NCBI RefSeq assembly: GCF_000244955.1
Contig: NZ_CM001439.1
Location: 496,001-560,000, forward strand
Length of the DNA: 64,000 nt
Direction: 5' to 3'
Source of the DNA: Saccharomonospora marina XMU15
Lineage (GTDB): Bacteria; Actinomycetota; Actinomycetes; Mycobacteriales; Pseudonocardiaceae
In this document: positions 8,164 through 16,171 of the stretch, one piece after another
Numbering within the stretch: the first letter of the stretch is position 1
How the letters are laid out: each line of letters starts with the position of its first letter
Translations under genes and position numbers: made by a program
The notes under the pieces: model-generated
Databases searched by the model: none
What the model was told of the DNA's origin: nothing
The model's input: the letters and a program-made list of their open reading frames with translations, nothing else

Positions 8164-8925
8164 TCAGGCGAAGTCGATCAGGGCCAGCGCCTGGTCGTCG
8201 TGGCGCTTCACGCGCGGCCACCGCTTCCCGTGCGGGTCGGACAGTTCGGCCGCCCGCACCGTGTCGAGCACACCCGCGGTTCCTTGTTCGCGGGCCAGTG
8301 CGAGCATCCCAGGCCAGTCGAGCACGCCGTAGGTGTCGACACCGACCGAGACACCGTCGGTCGCCAGCAGTACGGCCTCCACCTGCTCGCGCGGCCAGCT
8401 TCGGCGCAGTGCCTGCTCGGCCGCCGTCGGGTCCGCCTCGGCGACCCAGAATCCGCCCGAGGCATTGCGGAGCCGGTTGACGTCGGCGCGCGTTCGAAGG
8501 ACTCCGCTGTCGCGAAGCCGCGTCAGCCGGGTGTCGCTGAGCACGTCGGGCCCGGAGGGGGTGAACACGACGACCGGGCTGTCGGCCAGCACGAGCGCGT
8601 CCACGGTTCGCGTGCTCCAGCGGAGCATGGCCACCGTGCTGGAGGGGCAGTCGCGGGGCCGCAGGTCGTGCTCGGCCGCCACCTCGCGGATGGAGTCGGC
8701 GAGGATCTCCGCCAGCTCCCGCTGCGGTGCGCTGCCGAGGTTGGCCTCGACCCTGCGGGCGAGGCGGCAGGCGTACCAGCCACCACTTGGCAGGTTCGCG
8801 CGGAACTCGGTGGCGCCGTCGAGCAGCGCGACGGCGTTGCCGGTGCGCACCACGTAGTCCTCGCTGGGCCGCTCGTCTCCGGCGAGACCGACGCCCGCTC
8901 GCTCAGCGATCTCGATTCGTGGCAC
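8164..8925 (-). CDS. PP2C-like protein phosphatase domain protein
   Basis: 253 residues. Signals of a PP2C/SpoIIE fold: RPSEDYVVRTGNAVALLDGATEF near the N-terminus (the ED and DGA positions match metal-binding Asp sites), VLLATDGVSVGVD in the middle and HDDQALALIDF at the end. Parts of the usual DGMGG motif are altered, so activity is uncertain. A GTG at 8925 gives the best N-terminus (VPRIEIAERAG); a TTG at 8949 would extend it by 8. No kinase is adjacent. Confidence 0.65.
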   Translation of the reverse strand: MPRIEIAERAGVGLAGDERPSEDYVVRTGNAVALLDGATEFRANLPSGGWYACRLARRVEANLGSAPQRELAEILADSIREVAAEHDLRPRDCPSSTVAMLRWSTRTVDALVLADSPVVVFTPSGPDVLSDTRLTRLRDSGVLRTRADVNRLRNASGGFWVAEADPTAAEQALRRSWPREQVEAVLLATDGVSVGVDTYGVLDWPGMLALAREQGTAGVLDTVRAAELSDPHGKRWPRVKRHDDQALALIDFA

Positions 8926-8971
8926 ATCCCGACAGTAGCCAGCGGCCAAGCACGGGCCGCACCGGTGTCCC

Positions 8972-9592
8972 TCACCGCTTCCGGTAGGTGACGAGCGGCA
9001 GGAACGCCTGTGTTAGCGGTCCGATGGCGAGCGCGTAGAGCACTGTACCGACTCCGACCGTGCCGCCGAGCAGCCAGCCGATCGCGAGCACGGTCACTTC
9101 GATCAAGGTGCGAACAATTCGTACGGACCAGCCCGTGCGGGCGGCCAGCCCGGTCATCAATCCGTCGCGGGGACCGGGGCCGAGCCTGGCACCGACGTAG
9201 GCGGCGGTGGCGAGCCCGTTCAGCACGATCCCGCCGAGGAGCAGCGCCGCCTGCCACGCGAACACGTCTTGGTCCGGCAACACCAGCCGGACCAGGTCGA
9301 CGGTCACCGAGATGACCACCACGTTGGCGATCGTGCCGATCCCGGGCCGCTGGCGAAGTGGCACCCACAGCAACAGCACGGCCACGGCTGTCACCGCCGT
9401 CACCGTGCCGAAGGTGAGTCCGGTGCGGCCCGCGACTCCCTCGTGCAGCACGTCCCACGGGTTCAGGCCGAGGCCGGACCTGGTCATCATCGCCATGCTC
9501 GTGCCGTAGAGCAGCAGACCGGCGAGTAGTTGGCCGAGGCGGCGGGTGGGGTCGTTGGCGACCGGGACCGGATGCAGATCGACGTGAGCCAC
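8972..9592 (-). CDS. YczE/YyaS/YitT-type membrane protein
   Basis: 206 residues with five membrane helices. It carries the family signature SGLGLNPWDVLHEG and GPGPRDGLMTGLAARTGWSV, repeated in the YczE group. It is divergent from a MocR regulator, a pairing seen repeatedly in actinobacteria, so the MocR protein probably controls it. The GTG at 9592 is chosen because the alternative ATG at 9628 would place the shared operator half-sites inside the coding sequence; neither has a strong ribosome site. Transport substrate unknown. Confidence 0.8.
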   Translation of the reverse strand: MAHVDLHPVPVANDPTRRLGQLLAGLLLYGTSMAMMTRSGLGLNPWDVLHEGVAGRTGLTFGTVTAVTAVAVLLLWVPLRQRPGIGTIANVVVISVTVDLVRLVLPDQDVFAWQAALLLGGIVLNGLATAAYVGARLGPGPRDGLMTGLAARTGWSVRIVRTLIEVTVLAIGWLLGGTVGVGTVLYALAIGPLTQAFLPLVTYRKR

Positions 9593-9611
9593 CAGCAAAC
9601 TATCGCCAGCT

Positions 9612-9649
9612 TTGGCTCGCCGAACCATAGCCAATCGTGAAGAATTGGC
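9612..9649. promoter_or_regulatory. Repeated half-sites in the YczE/MocR divergent promoter
   Basis: Three copies of a TTGGC-type half-site occur in 38 bases: TTGGCT at 9612-9617, AGCCAAT at 9629-9635 (reverse orientation) and ATTGGC at 9644-9649. They form two overlapping inverted repeats (TTGGCT-N11-AGCCAA and GCCAAT-N8-ATTGGC). MocR regulators usually bind repeats in the region shared with a divergent target gene, so this is the likely operator. Confidence 0.55.
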
Positions 9650-9653
9650 CTCT

Positions 9654-11117
9654 ATGTGTAGCGGTGTTGGTCACCTTCCTCCGGCCGGTGGGATATCGGC
9701 CGTCCGATTGGCGACGCTGCTGGGCGATTGGCGCCAGGGTGGTTCCCGCAGTGGAGCAGCCGACCTGGCGGCCGCCGTCGAGTTGCAGGTACTGGACGGC
9801 CAACTGCCGCTGGGCACGAGGCTGCCCGCGGAGCGGCAACTGGCCTCGGCACTGGGCGTCAGCCGCACTCTCGTGGGTGCCGCGCTGCAACGGCTACGCG
9901 AAGGTGGTTTCGTCGCCAGCCGAAGGGGTGCGGGGTCGTGGATAACGGCGCCGTCGGGCAGGGAAGCGGCCGCTGCTCCGCCACAGCGGCTGGACCTCAT
10001 CGACCTCGCCCGTGCCTCCCCGGCCGCGGGGGCAGGGATCATGGCCGCCGTGGACGCCGCCCGCGGCAGGCTCACCGACGAGTTGCTCGACGACGGCTAC
10101 AACATGTGCGGGCTCACGGTGTTGCGCGAACGCATCGCGCAGCGCTACACGGCGAGAGGTCTGCCGACCAACCCCGCGCAGGTCATGATCACCAATGGTG
10201 CGCACCACGCTTTCGTGCTGGCGCTGCGCCTGCTCACCGGCCCCGGCGATCGGGTGCTCGTGGAACAGCCCACGTACCCGAACTCGATCGAAGCCGTGCG
10301 GTCGGTGCACGCGCGTCCGGTCCCGGTGGCGCTCGACCCCCACCGAGGCTGGGACGTGGCGGGCATCGAGGCGGCGATCAGGCAGGCGGCGCCACGGCTG
10401 GCCTACCTTGTCGCCGACTTCCAGAACCCCACCGGCCTGCGGATGGACCTGTCCACCCGGCAACACCTCGGCACGGTGCTCGCCCGCTGGCGGACCCCGG
10501 TCGTGGTGGACGAGACACTGGTGGAGCTGGACCTGGAAGCCGACCCGCTCGACGGCCCACCCCCGCTCGCCGCGTTCGCGGGCGAGGCGGCCATCACCGT
10601 CGGCTCCGCCTCCAAGGCCTACTGGGGCGGCCTGCGCCTGGGCTGGTTGCGGGCCGCCGAGGACATGATCGACCGGTTCGCGGCCGCCAGGTTCACCTCC
10701 GATCTCGGTTCGCCGGTGCTCGATCAGCTCGTGCTCGCCGAACTGCTCGGTGACGAAGGCGCTCTGTTACGGCGTCGCCGGGAGCAGACCCGTGCCGCCC
10801 GCGACACGCTGCTCGACGCACTCGGCAGCCACTGCCCCGACTGGACCGTGCGCTTGCCGGAGGGCGGGCTTTCGCTGTGGTGCAGGTTGCCGGAGCCGAT
10901 GAGCACGAGGCTGAGCGTGGCCGCCGTCAACCACGGCGTGCGGCTCGCGCCCGCCTCCCGGTTCGCCGTGCACGGCGGCCTCGAGCGTTGGCTTCGGCTT
11001 CCGTTCGCACAGCAGCCTCGGTCGCTGGTCGAGGCAGTGCGCAGACTCAGTCTCGCCGTGGCGGCGGTGCGTGGTGGCCGTGGTGGTGAAGGCGTCGCCG
11101 AGCTGGCCGTGACCTGA
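9654..11117 (+). CDS. MocR-type GntR/aminotransferase regulator
   Basis: 487 residues. Residues about 20-85 form a GntR winged helix (GTRLPAERQLASALGVSRTLVGAALQ); the rest is a fold-type I aminotransferase domain with the PLP lysine K321 in GSASKAYWGGLRLGW and NPTGLRM upstream. Such MocR proteins use PLP or aldimines as effector and normally act as regulators, not enzymes. The target is probably the divergent YczE-type membrane protein through the half-sites at 9612-9649. Not clearly PdxR, since no pdxST genes are adjacent. Confidence 0.88.
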   Translation: MCSGVGHLPPAGGISAVRLATLLGDWRQGGSRSGAADLAAAVELQVLDGQLPLGTRLPAERQLASALGVSRTLVGAALQRLREGGFVASRRGAGSWITAPSGREAAAAPPQRLDLIDLARASPAAGAGIMAAVDAARGRLTDELLDDGYNMCGLTVLRERIAQRYTARGLPTNPAQVMITNGAHHAFVLALRLLTGPGDRVLVEQPTYPNSIEAVRSVHARPVPVALDPHRGWDVAGIEAAIRQAAPRLAYLVADFQNPTGLRMDLSTRQHLGTVLARWRTPVVVDETLVELDLEADPLDGPPPLAAFAGEAAITVGSASKAYWGGLRLGWLRAAEDMIDRFAAARFTSDLGSPVLDQLVLAELLGDEGALLRRRREQTRAARDTLLDALGSHCPDWTVRLPEGGLSLWCRLPEPMSTRLSVAAVNHGVRLAPASRFAVHGGLERWLRLPFAQQPRSLVEAVRRLSLAVAAVRGGRGGEGVAELAVT

Positions 11118-11125
11118 CCCGTGAA

Positions 11126-11201
11126 GAGCCGGTGTGCCGAATGCGGGGACTCCTGCCGTCACTCCAGGGAAAACGACGGTCGGCATTCGGCACACCGGCT
11201 C
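11126..11201. terminator. Long stem-loop, 19-bp perfect arms
   Basis: Arms 11126-11144 and 11183-11201 are perfect reverse complements (begin GAGCCGGTGTG, end CACACCGGCTC) around a 38-base loop, starting 8 bases after the MocR stop. There is no T tract, as is usual in high-G+C actinomycetes. Termination or mRNA 3'-end protection is the simplest role; a dispersed intergenic repeat is another. Confidence 0.6.
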
Positions 11202-11238
11202 CTGGCCGTGCCCGGGGGTGGGCACGGGCGCCGTGGGC

Positions 11239-11273
11239 CGTTCCCGGCATCGCCCCTCGCCATGCCGGGAACG
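11239..11273. terminator. Stem-loop, 12-bp perfect arms
   Basis: CGTTCCCGGCAT at 11239-11250 pairs with ATGCCGGGAACG at 11262-11273 across an 11-base loop. It is the second of three hairpins between two convergent genes and could terminate in either direction. Confidence 0.5.
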
Positions 11274-11352
11274 CCCACCGGCTCAGGCGCGCATCGGAAT
11301 GGCCTGCCTGCTCGGCGCGGTGAGCGGAAGTGCCATGCGCGCGCCCGGGTGG

Positions 11353-11389
11353 GGCCCCGGTACCGCTGGGGCAGTGCGGCACCGGGGCC
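11353..11389. terminator. Stem-loop, 9-bp perfect arms
   Basis: GGCCCCGGT at 11353-11361 pairs with ACCGGGGCC at 11381-11389 across a 19-base loop. Third hairpin of the convergent interval; weaker evidence because such G+C-rich repeats also arise by chance here. Confidence 0.35.
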
Positions 11390-11595
11390 AGGCCCCGTCA
11401 CGGCCGGGCGCGGTCGGCCGAGCGGGAAGTAACGAATACACGGGGACTACCTCTTGGTGACTCGTGGAAACACTTGTCGCGTTCGACGGTTCGGTGCCGT
11501 CGCGGGCGTCGGGTTCGCCGCGAACCGGACGTTGGCAGGGTCCGGCCGAGTTGATCTTGATCTGGACGCAGCTCTCCCGGCTTACGCCGTCGCGG

Positions 11596-12699
11596 TCAGT
11601 CGGGAGAGGTGGTGGGCAGTGCGGCTTCGCTGCCCGCGCTGCCGTCGCCGCCGTCACGGCTGACGCCGAGCAGGCGCAGCTGCGTGAGGGTGGGCGCCCA
11701 GCTCAGCGTGCCGTGCTCGGCGCGCTGACCGTTGCCCCCGTCGGAAGAGGAGGCGTGCTGACTGGGCACGGTGCTGATCGAGACCGGCGCCACGGGTGGA
11801 GTTGCGCCGCCACCATGGGGACGGTTGTCGGCCCTGGTCTCGGTGACCGGCGCGGCGGGAGGCGGGGCCGGGACCACCGCGGCCTGCACCGTGTCGGTGA
11901 GCGGGTGCGGGAACGGGGTGTCGCCAGGAGCAGGGGCGTCATCGGGTGGCGGTGCCTGCGGTGGCGCGGCAGGACCGGGCGCCTCCGCGGGTGGAAGGGC
12001 TACCTCCGTCCCGGTGTCGATGCCTGGTTGCGGCGGGGGCAGTAGTCCTGGAAGCACCGAGCTGAGGTCGGGCTCCGGCAGCATCGAGGGAAGGTCCAGG
12101 ATCGGGTTGATCACGCCCCCGAGCGTGCCGCCCACGCCGTCCACGGTGCGGCTCACGGTTCCCACCGCACCGCGCAACGTGCCGAGCAGAACGCCGTCGC
12201 GGCCGGGTGGTCGTTCGGCTGTTGGTAACGGCGCGGGCTCCGCTGTGGTGGCTTGCTGCTCGCCTTCGGCTTCGGTGTCGGTGGCCTCCGCGTCGGCGCG
12301 CTCCTGCTCGGTCTGCTCCGCCGTAGTGGCTTCGTCCTCGCACACCATCGCCTCGCCGTCGGACTCGGCGGGCTCCGCCGGTTCGGCCGGTTCGGCAGGT
12401 TCGGAGGGTTCGCCCGGTTGGGCCGCCTGTGCCGGTTCGGCAGGTTCGCCCGCTGCCCGGTTGCCGCAGTCCTGGGTGGCGGTATCGGAAGCGTCCGGCT
12501 CGGTGGTGTCGCGCTCGACGGCGGCCTTGGCCTGGCCGTCGGCCGGGTCGGAAAGTGGCTCCGCGTGCGCGGCAGCACCCAGCACGGCGACCAGCAGCCA
12601 GCCCACCAGCGCCAGTCCCGCGACGACCAGCACGCGCACGACGGCAGCAGGCAGCAGGCAAGGGCGTGCGGGGTCCGCACTCCTCACCGTCACCACCAC
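11596..12699 (-). CDS. Secreted or membrane-anchored low-complexity protein
   Basis: 367 residues. A signal peptide or anchor spans about 19-46 (VVRVLVVAGLALVGWLLVAVLGAAAHA). The mature part is disordered: a Glu-Pro-Ala segment with repeats (EPAEPAQ, EPSEPAEPAEPAEPAE) near 83-112, acidic Thr/Glu/Ala sequence, a short hydrophobic Gly/Leu stretch (GVINPILDLPSMLPEPDL) and a Pro-rich tail. No enzyme domain. GTG triplets at the start make the exact first codon uncertain. It is likely an extracellular or wall-spanning protein; function unknown. Confidence 0.7.
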   Translation of the reverse strand: MVVTVRSADPARPCLLPAAVVRVLVVAGLALVGWLLVAVLGAAAHAEPLSDPADGQAKAAVERDTTEPDASDTATQDCGNRAAGEPAEPAQAAQPGEPSEPAEPAEPAEPAESDGEAMVCEDEATTAEQTEQERADAEATDTEAEGEQQATTAEPAPLPTAERPPGRDGVLLGTLRGAVGTVSRTVDGVGGTLGGVINPILDLPSMLPEPDLSSVLPGLLPPPQPGIDTGTEVALPPAEAPGPAAPPQAPPPDDAPAPGDTPFPHPLTDTVQAAVVPAPPPAAPVTETRADNRPHGGGATPPVAPVSISTVPSQHASSSDGGNGQRAEHGTLSWAPTLTQLRLLGVSRDGGDGSAGSEAALPTTSPD

Positions 12700-12816
12700 C
12701 GTTCGAGCGTTCCTTGTGCGCTTGTCGGAATTACAGTGGCCTGCCGACCTCGCGGCAGGCAGACCGGGCCACGACTACCCCGGAGACTGCTATTTCTAGC
12801 ATTGCCGCGAAGTGTT

Positions 12817-14019
12817 TCACCCAGTCGATGGTCGATCCACCCCGGAAGTCGCAATCGAGATCAGTTTGTGCAGCCGGTTGATCGCCTCGTCCAGCACGTC
12901 GTCGCGTTTGCAGAACGCGAAGCGCAGCACGTGTCTCCACTGGTCGGGGTTGTCGGTGAAGACACTCACGGGGACCGCGGCGACGCCGATGGTCTCCGGC
13001 AGTCGCCACGCGAGTTCGGCGGCGTCGCTGAATCCCAGCGGCCGAACGTCGGCGCAAACGAAGTAGGTTCCCGCGCTCGGCCACACCTCGAACCCGGCAG
13101 CCCGCAATCCCTCGGACAGCCGATCACGCTTGTGCTGCAGCGAAAGCCGCAGTCGCTCTACCCAGTCCAGTTCGTGTTCCAGTGCATAGGCGACCGCGGG
13201 TTGCAGCGGGCCACCGGAAACGAACGTCAAGAACTGCTTGGCCGCCTTCACCGCCGCGACCAGTTCCGGCGTCGCGCAAACCCAGCCGATCTTCCATCCG
13301 GTGCAGTTGAACGACTTGCCCGCACTCGAGATCGACACGGTGCGCGAGGCCATCCCGGGCAGGGTCGCGAGCGGGATGTGTTCGCCGCCGTCGAACACCA
13401 GGTGCTCGTACACCTCGTCGGTGATGGCGATGAGGTCGTTGTCGACACACACCCGCGCGATGGCGGCCAACTCGTCGCGGGTGAACACGGTGCCGGTGGG
13501 GTTGTGGGGCGAGTTCACCAGGATCGCCCTCGTCCTGGCCGTCACGGCCGCCCGCAACGCCTCGGTGTCCAGCGCGAACCGGCCGCCCTCGGAGATAAGC
13601 GGCACGACCCTGCGCTCCGCGCCCGCCATGGCGACCGAGGCCGCGTAGGAGTCGTAGTACGGCTCGATCACGAGCACCTCGTCGCCGGGCTGCGTCAGCG
13701 CCAGCAGGCTGGCCGCGATGGCCTCGGTGGCGCCCGCGGTGACCAGGACCTCGCTTTCGGGGTCGTAGTGCGTGCCGTAACGGGCTCTGTGCGCGGCGAC
13801 GGCGGCGCGCAGTTCCGGACGGCCAGGGCCGGGAGGGTACTGGTTGGCGCCGCCGAACAGCGCTTCGCGCGCAGCGTGAAGCATCCCTGCGGGACCGTCG
13901 GTGTCGGGAAAGCCCTGGCCGAGATTGATCGCGTCGGTGCGCACGGCCAGCGCGGTCATCTCCGCGAAGATGGTCGAGGTGAACGGCCGCAGCCGGGGAA
14001 CGAGTACAGGTTCACGCAC
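12817..14019 (-). CDS. PLP aminotransferase, DapC-like (N-succinyldiaminopimelate aminotransferase)
   Basis: 400-residue class I/II aminotransferase. INLGQGFPDTDGP at the N-terminus, NSPHNPTGTVF, and the PLP lysine K235 in SSAGKSFNCTGWKIGW are all present. The sequence pattern is that of the mycobacterial DapC-type enzyme (Rv0858c from memory), which converts N-succinyl-LL-diaminopimelate in lysine/peptidoglycan synthesis; kynurenine or methionine aminotransferases share this motif set. It starts with GTG 29 bases from the divergent DUF445 gene, so the two share a promoter region. Specificity is inference. Confidence 0.82.
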   Translation of the reverse strand: MREPVLVPRLRPFTSTIFAEMTALAVRTDAINLGQGFPDTDGPAGMLHAAREALFGGANQYPPGPGRPELRAAVAAHRARYGTHYDPESEVLVTAGATEAIAASLLALTQPGDEVLVIEPYYDSYAASVAMAGAERRVVPLISEGGRFALDTEALRAAVTARTRAILVNSPHNPTGTVFTRDELAAIARVCVDNDLIAITDEVYEHLVFDGGEHIPLATLPGMASRTVSISSAGKSFNCTGWKIGWVCATPELVAAVKAAKQFLTFVSGGPLQPAVAYALEHELDWVERLRLSLQHKRDRLSEGLRAAGFEVWPSAGTYFVCADVRPLGFSDAAELAWRLPETIGVAAVPVSVFTDNPDQWRHVLRFAFCKRDDVLDEAINRLHKLISIATSGVDRPSTG

Positions 14020-14048
14020 GATCGACCATCCTCACGGACAATGTCGGT

Positions 14049-15344
14049 GTGGAGCAACCGACGTCCGCCGCCGTTCCCGTCTCGCCGCCGGGTGTGCTCG
14101 CGGGCGAGCAGAGCAAGCGACGGGGCCTTCGCAGGATGAAGCTGGTCGCGCTGGGCTTCCTGCTGGGCGCGACCGTGATCTTCCTACTCGCGAGTTGGGC
14201 GCAGTCGGCGGGCTGGCCCGCGTGGGTGGGCTACGTACGAGCGGCGGCCGAGGCGGGCATGGTTGGCGCGCTCGCCGACTGGTTCGCCGTCACCGCGCTG
14301 TTTCGCCACCCGCTCGGCATCAAGATCCCGCACACGGCGATCATCCCCAACAAGAAGAACGTTCTCGGCGACAGTCTGGGCGACTTCGTCGGGTCCAACT
14401 TCCTCTCCGAGCCGGTGGTCCGGGACAAGCTGCGCAGGGTGCAGACCTCGCGCCGGGTGGGTGAGTGGCTTTCGCGGCGGGAGAACGCCGACCGTGTGAC
14501 GGCCGAACTGGCTTCGGTGGTTCGTGGTGCGGTGACCGTGCTGCGTGACGAGGACGTGCAGGAGGTCATGGAGCAGGCCGTCGTGCGCAGGGTGGTGGAA
14601 CGGCAGTGGGGTCCGCCGCTTGGCAAGCTGCTGGAACAGGTGTTCGCCGACGGTGCGCACTACCGGCTGGTGGATCTCGTCGTGGACCGGGTCTACGAGT
14701 GGGTGCGGGACAACCACGACACCGTGCTGAGGGTGGTGTCCGACCGTGCGCCGTCCTGGTCGCCCAGGTTCGTCGACGCGATGCTGGCCGACAAGGTCTA
14801 CGGCGAGGTACTCGCGTTCGCGTGGGCGGTGAAGACCGACGTCAACCACCCGATGCGGCTGGCGCTGGACCGGTTCCTCGGGGAGTTCGCGCAGGACCTG
14901 CAGAAGGATCCCGACACCATGGCCAGGGCCGAGCAGGTCAAGCAGCAACTCGTCGAGCACCCGGAGGTACGCAGGCTGATCGACTCGGCGTGGTCCACGG
15001 CCAAGGAGATGTTGCTGACCGCGGCCGAGGACCCCTCGAGCGAGTTGCGCAGGCGCGTGCGCGACGGGTTGGAGTCACTGGGCGAGAAGTTGCTCTCCGA
15101 CGCCGCTCTGGCGAATAAGGTCGACGGTTGGGTCGAGGGCGCCGCGGCGCACGTGGTGAACAACTACTCGCGGGAGATCACCACCATCATCACCGACACC
15201 GTCGAGCGCTGGGACGCCGAGGAGACGTCTCGCAAGGTCGAGTTGCAGGTGGGGCGCGACCTGCAGTTCATTCGGATCAACGGCACCGTCGTCGGCTCGC
15301 TGGCAGGGCTGGTGATCTACACGGTTGCCCAGTTGCTGTTCTAG
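14049..15344 (+). CDS. DUF445 family membrane-associated protein
   Basis: 431 residues. A membrane helix near 31-50 (LVALGFLLGATVIFLLASW) is followed by the DUF445 signature: AAAEAGMVGALADWFAVTALFRHPLG and PHTAIIPNKKNVLGDSLGDF. A long helical middle and a C-terminal membrane segment (GTVVGSLAGLVIYTVAQLLF) complete the architecture. Family role unknown; related to YheB/YjiN proteins. Starts with GTG, divergent from the DapC-like gene. Confidence 0.88.
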   Translation: MEQPTSAAVPVSPPGVLAGEQSKRRGLRRMKLVALGFLLGATVIFLLASWAQSAGWPAWVGYVRAAAEAGMVGALADWFAVTALFRHPLGIKIPHTAIIPNKKNVLGDSLGDFVGSNFLSEPVVRDKLRRVQTSRRVGEWLSRRENADRVTAELASVVRGAVTVLRDEDVQEVMEQAVVRRVVERQWGPPLGKLLEQVFADGAHYRLVDLVVDRVYEWVRDNHDTVLRVVSDRAPSWSPRFVDAMLADKVYGEVLAFAWAVKTDVNHPMRLALDRFLGEFAQDLQKDPDTMARAEQVKQQLVEHPEVRRLIDSAWSTAKEMLLTAAEDPSSELRRRVRDGLESLGEKLLSDAALANKVDGWVEGAAAHVVNNYSREITTIITDTVERWDAEETSRKVELQVGRDLQFIRINGTVVGSLAGLVIYTVAQLLF

Positions 15345-15360
15345 TTCGTTGCCGCGGGTG

Positions 15361-16104
15361 ATGACCGAAGTGCTCGACACGGCGGACACCGAACGCGCCA
15401 AGCAGGCGGTGAGGCAACGGGTGTGGGATCGGCTGGAGCGGCAGCGACTGGCCCGCTTCCCGGGAGCCAGGGGACGCATTCCCAACTTCGTCGGCGCGGA
15501 GGAAGCGGCGGCGAGGCTGGCCGCGCTCGCGCAGTGGCGGTCGGCTCAGGTGGTGAAGGCGAATCCGGACAGCCCGCAACTGCCGGTGCGCTCGCGGGTG
15601 CTGGCGGGCGGCAAGCTGCTCTACCTCGCGGTGCCGAAGCTGGCGGAGGAGCAGCCCTTCGTGCTGCTCGACCCCGCTTCGCTGGACGTCTCGCCACGCA
15701 AGGCGGCGGCCAAGGACCGCGCGCTGCGCCTCGGCGAACCGGTGGGGGTGGCCGACATGCGGCGGGTGGATCTCGTGGTGTGCGGCACGGTGGCGGTGAA
15801 CCGGCAGGGCGTGCGCATCGGCAAGGGCGGCGGCTTCGCCGACATCGAGTACGGGCTGCTGGTGGAGGCTGGGCTCGTCGACGAGAACACGGTGCTCGCG
15901 ACCACCGTGCACGACGTGCAGGTGCTCGACGAGGAGTTGCCGGAGACCGAGCACGACTTCCGGGTGGACCTGGTGGTCACGCCGGGCGAGGTGATCGAGA
16001 CGGCGCGGCCGAGGCGAAGCAACGGCATCCTGTGGGACCACCTGCCCGAGGAGAAGATCGCGGCGATTCCCGAACTCGCCAGGAGGCGCTCCCTGCGGTC
16101 GTGA
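15361..16104 (+). CDS. 5-formyltetrahydrofolate cyclo-ligase-like protein
   Basis: 247 residues. C-terminal motif IGKGGGFADIEYGLL matches the GKGGGYYD-type ATP/folate loop of 5-formyl-THF cyclo-ligase, and TTVHDVQVLDEELPETEHDFRVD matches the later family blocks. The protein is longer than the usual 190 and resembles MTHFSD-type paralogs, so it may not be the main cyclo-ligase. The ATG at 15361 directly follows a GTG; either may start. It lies 16 bases after the DUF445 gene. Confidence 0.75.
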   Translation: MTEVLDTADTERAKQAVRQRVWDRLERQRLARFPGARGRIPNFVGAEEAAARLAALAQWRSAQVVKANPDSPQLPVRSRVLAGGKLLYLAVPKLAEEQPFVLLDPASLDVSPRKAAAKDRALRLGEPVGVADMRRVDLVVCGTVAVNRQGVRIGKGGGFADIEYGLLVEAGLVDENTVLATTVHDVQVLDEELPETEHDFRVDLVVTPGEVIETARPRRSNGILWDHLPEEKIAAIPELARRRSLRS

Positions 16105-16111
16105 CTGGGAC

Positions 16112-16125
16112 CACCCAGCTGGGTG
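16112..16125. terminator. 14-bp perfect palindrome after the cyclo-ligase gene
   Basis: CACCCAGCTGGGTG is a perfect dyad starting 8 bases after the stop. With no loop it is a weak terminator; it could also be a protein site next to the DnaA-box-like 9-mers that follow. Confidence 0.3.
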
Positions 16126-16128
16126 AGG

Positions 16129-16168
16129 TTATCCACAGTCGGCGCGGTTATCCACCGAGTTGTCCACA
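16129..16168 (+). promoter_or_regulatory. Cluster of three DnaA-box-like 9-mers
   Basis: TTATCCACA at 16129-16137 (perfect consensus), TTATCCACC at 16148-16156 (one mismatch) and TTGTCCACA at 16160-16168 (the form favoured in actinomycetes), all in the same orientation within 40 bases of the 67-base interval between two convergent genes. No dnaA, dnaN or gyrB genes are here, so this is not the origin; a DnaA-titrating or regulatory site is the inference. Confidence 0.5.
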
Positions 16169-16171
16169 GGT

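Larger units (their letters stand above)
11118..11595. other. Gene-free convergent intergenic stretch with three stem-loops
   Basis: 478 bases between the 3' ends of the MocR gene and a convergent secreted-protein gene. No convincing coding frame: possible frames lack ribosome sites and protein-like composition. Three consecutive inverted repeats fill bases 11126-11389 and are listed separately. The remaining 200 bases (11390-11595) show nothing I can name. Confidence 0.7.

Noticed and set aside
12361-12460. CRISPR-like or mobile repeat
   Set aside because: The repeats are short codon-level duplications coding for Glu-Pro-Ala in the secreted protein, not spacer-separated palindromic repeats.
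12253-14139. 628-codon plus-strand open frame spanning the secreted protein and DapC-like gene
   Set aside because: Opposite strand of two well-supported genes, and runs into the DUF445 gene in another frame.
16129-16168. Replication origin (oriC)
   Set aside because: DnaA-box-like 9-mers are only three, and the usual dnaA-dnaN-recF-gyrB neighbours and an A+T-rich unwinding region are absent.
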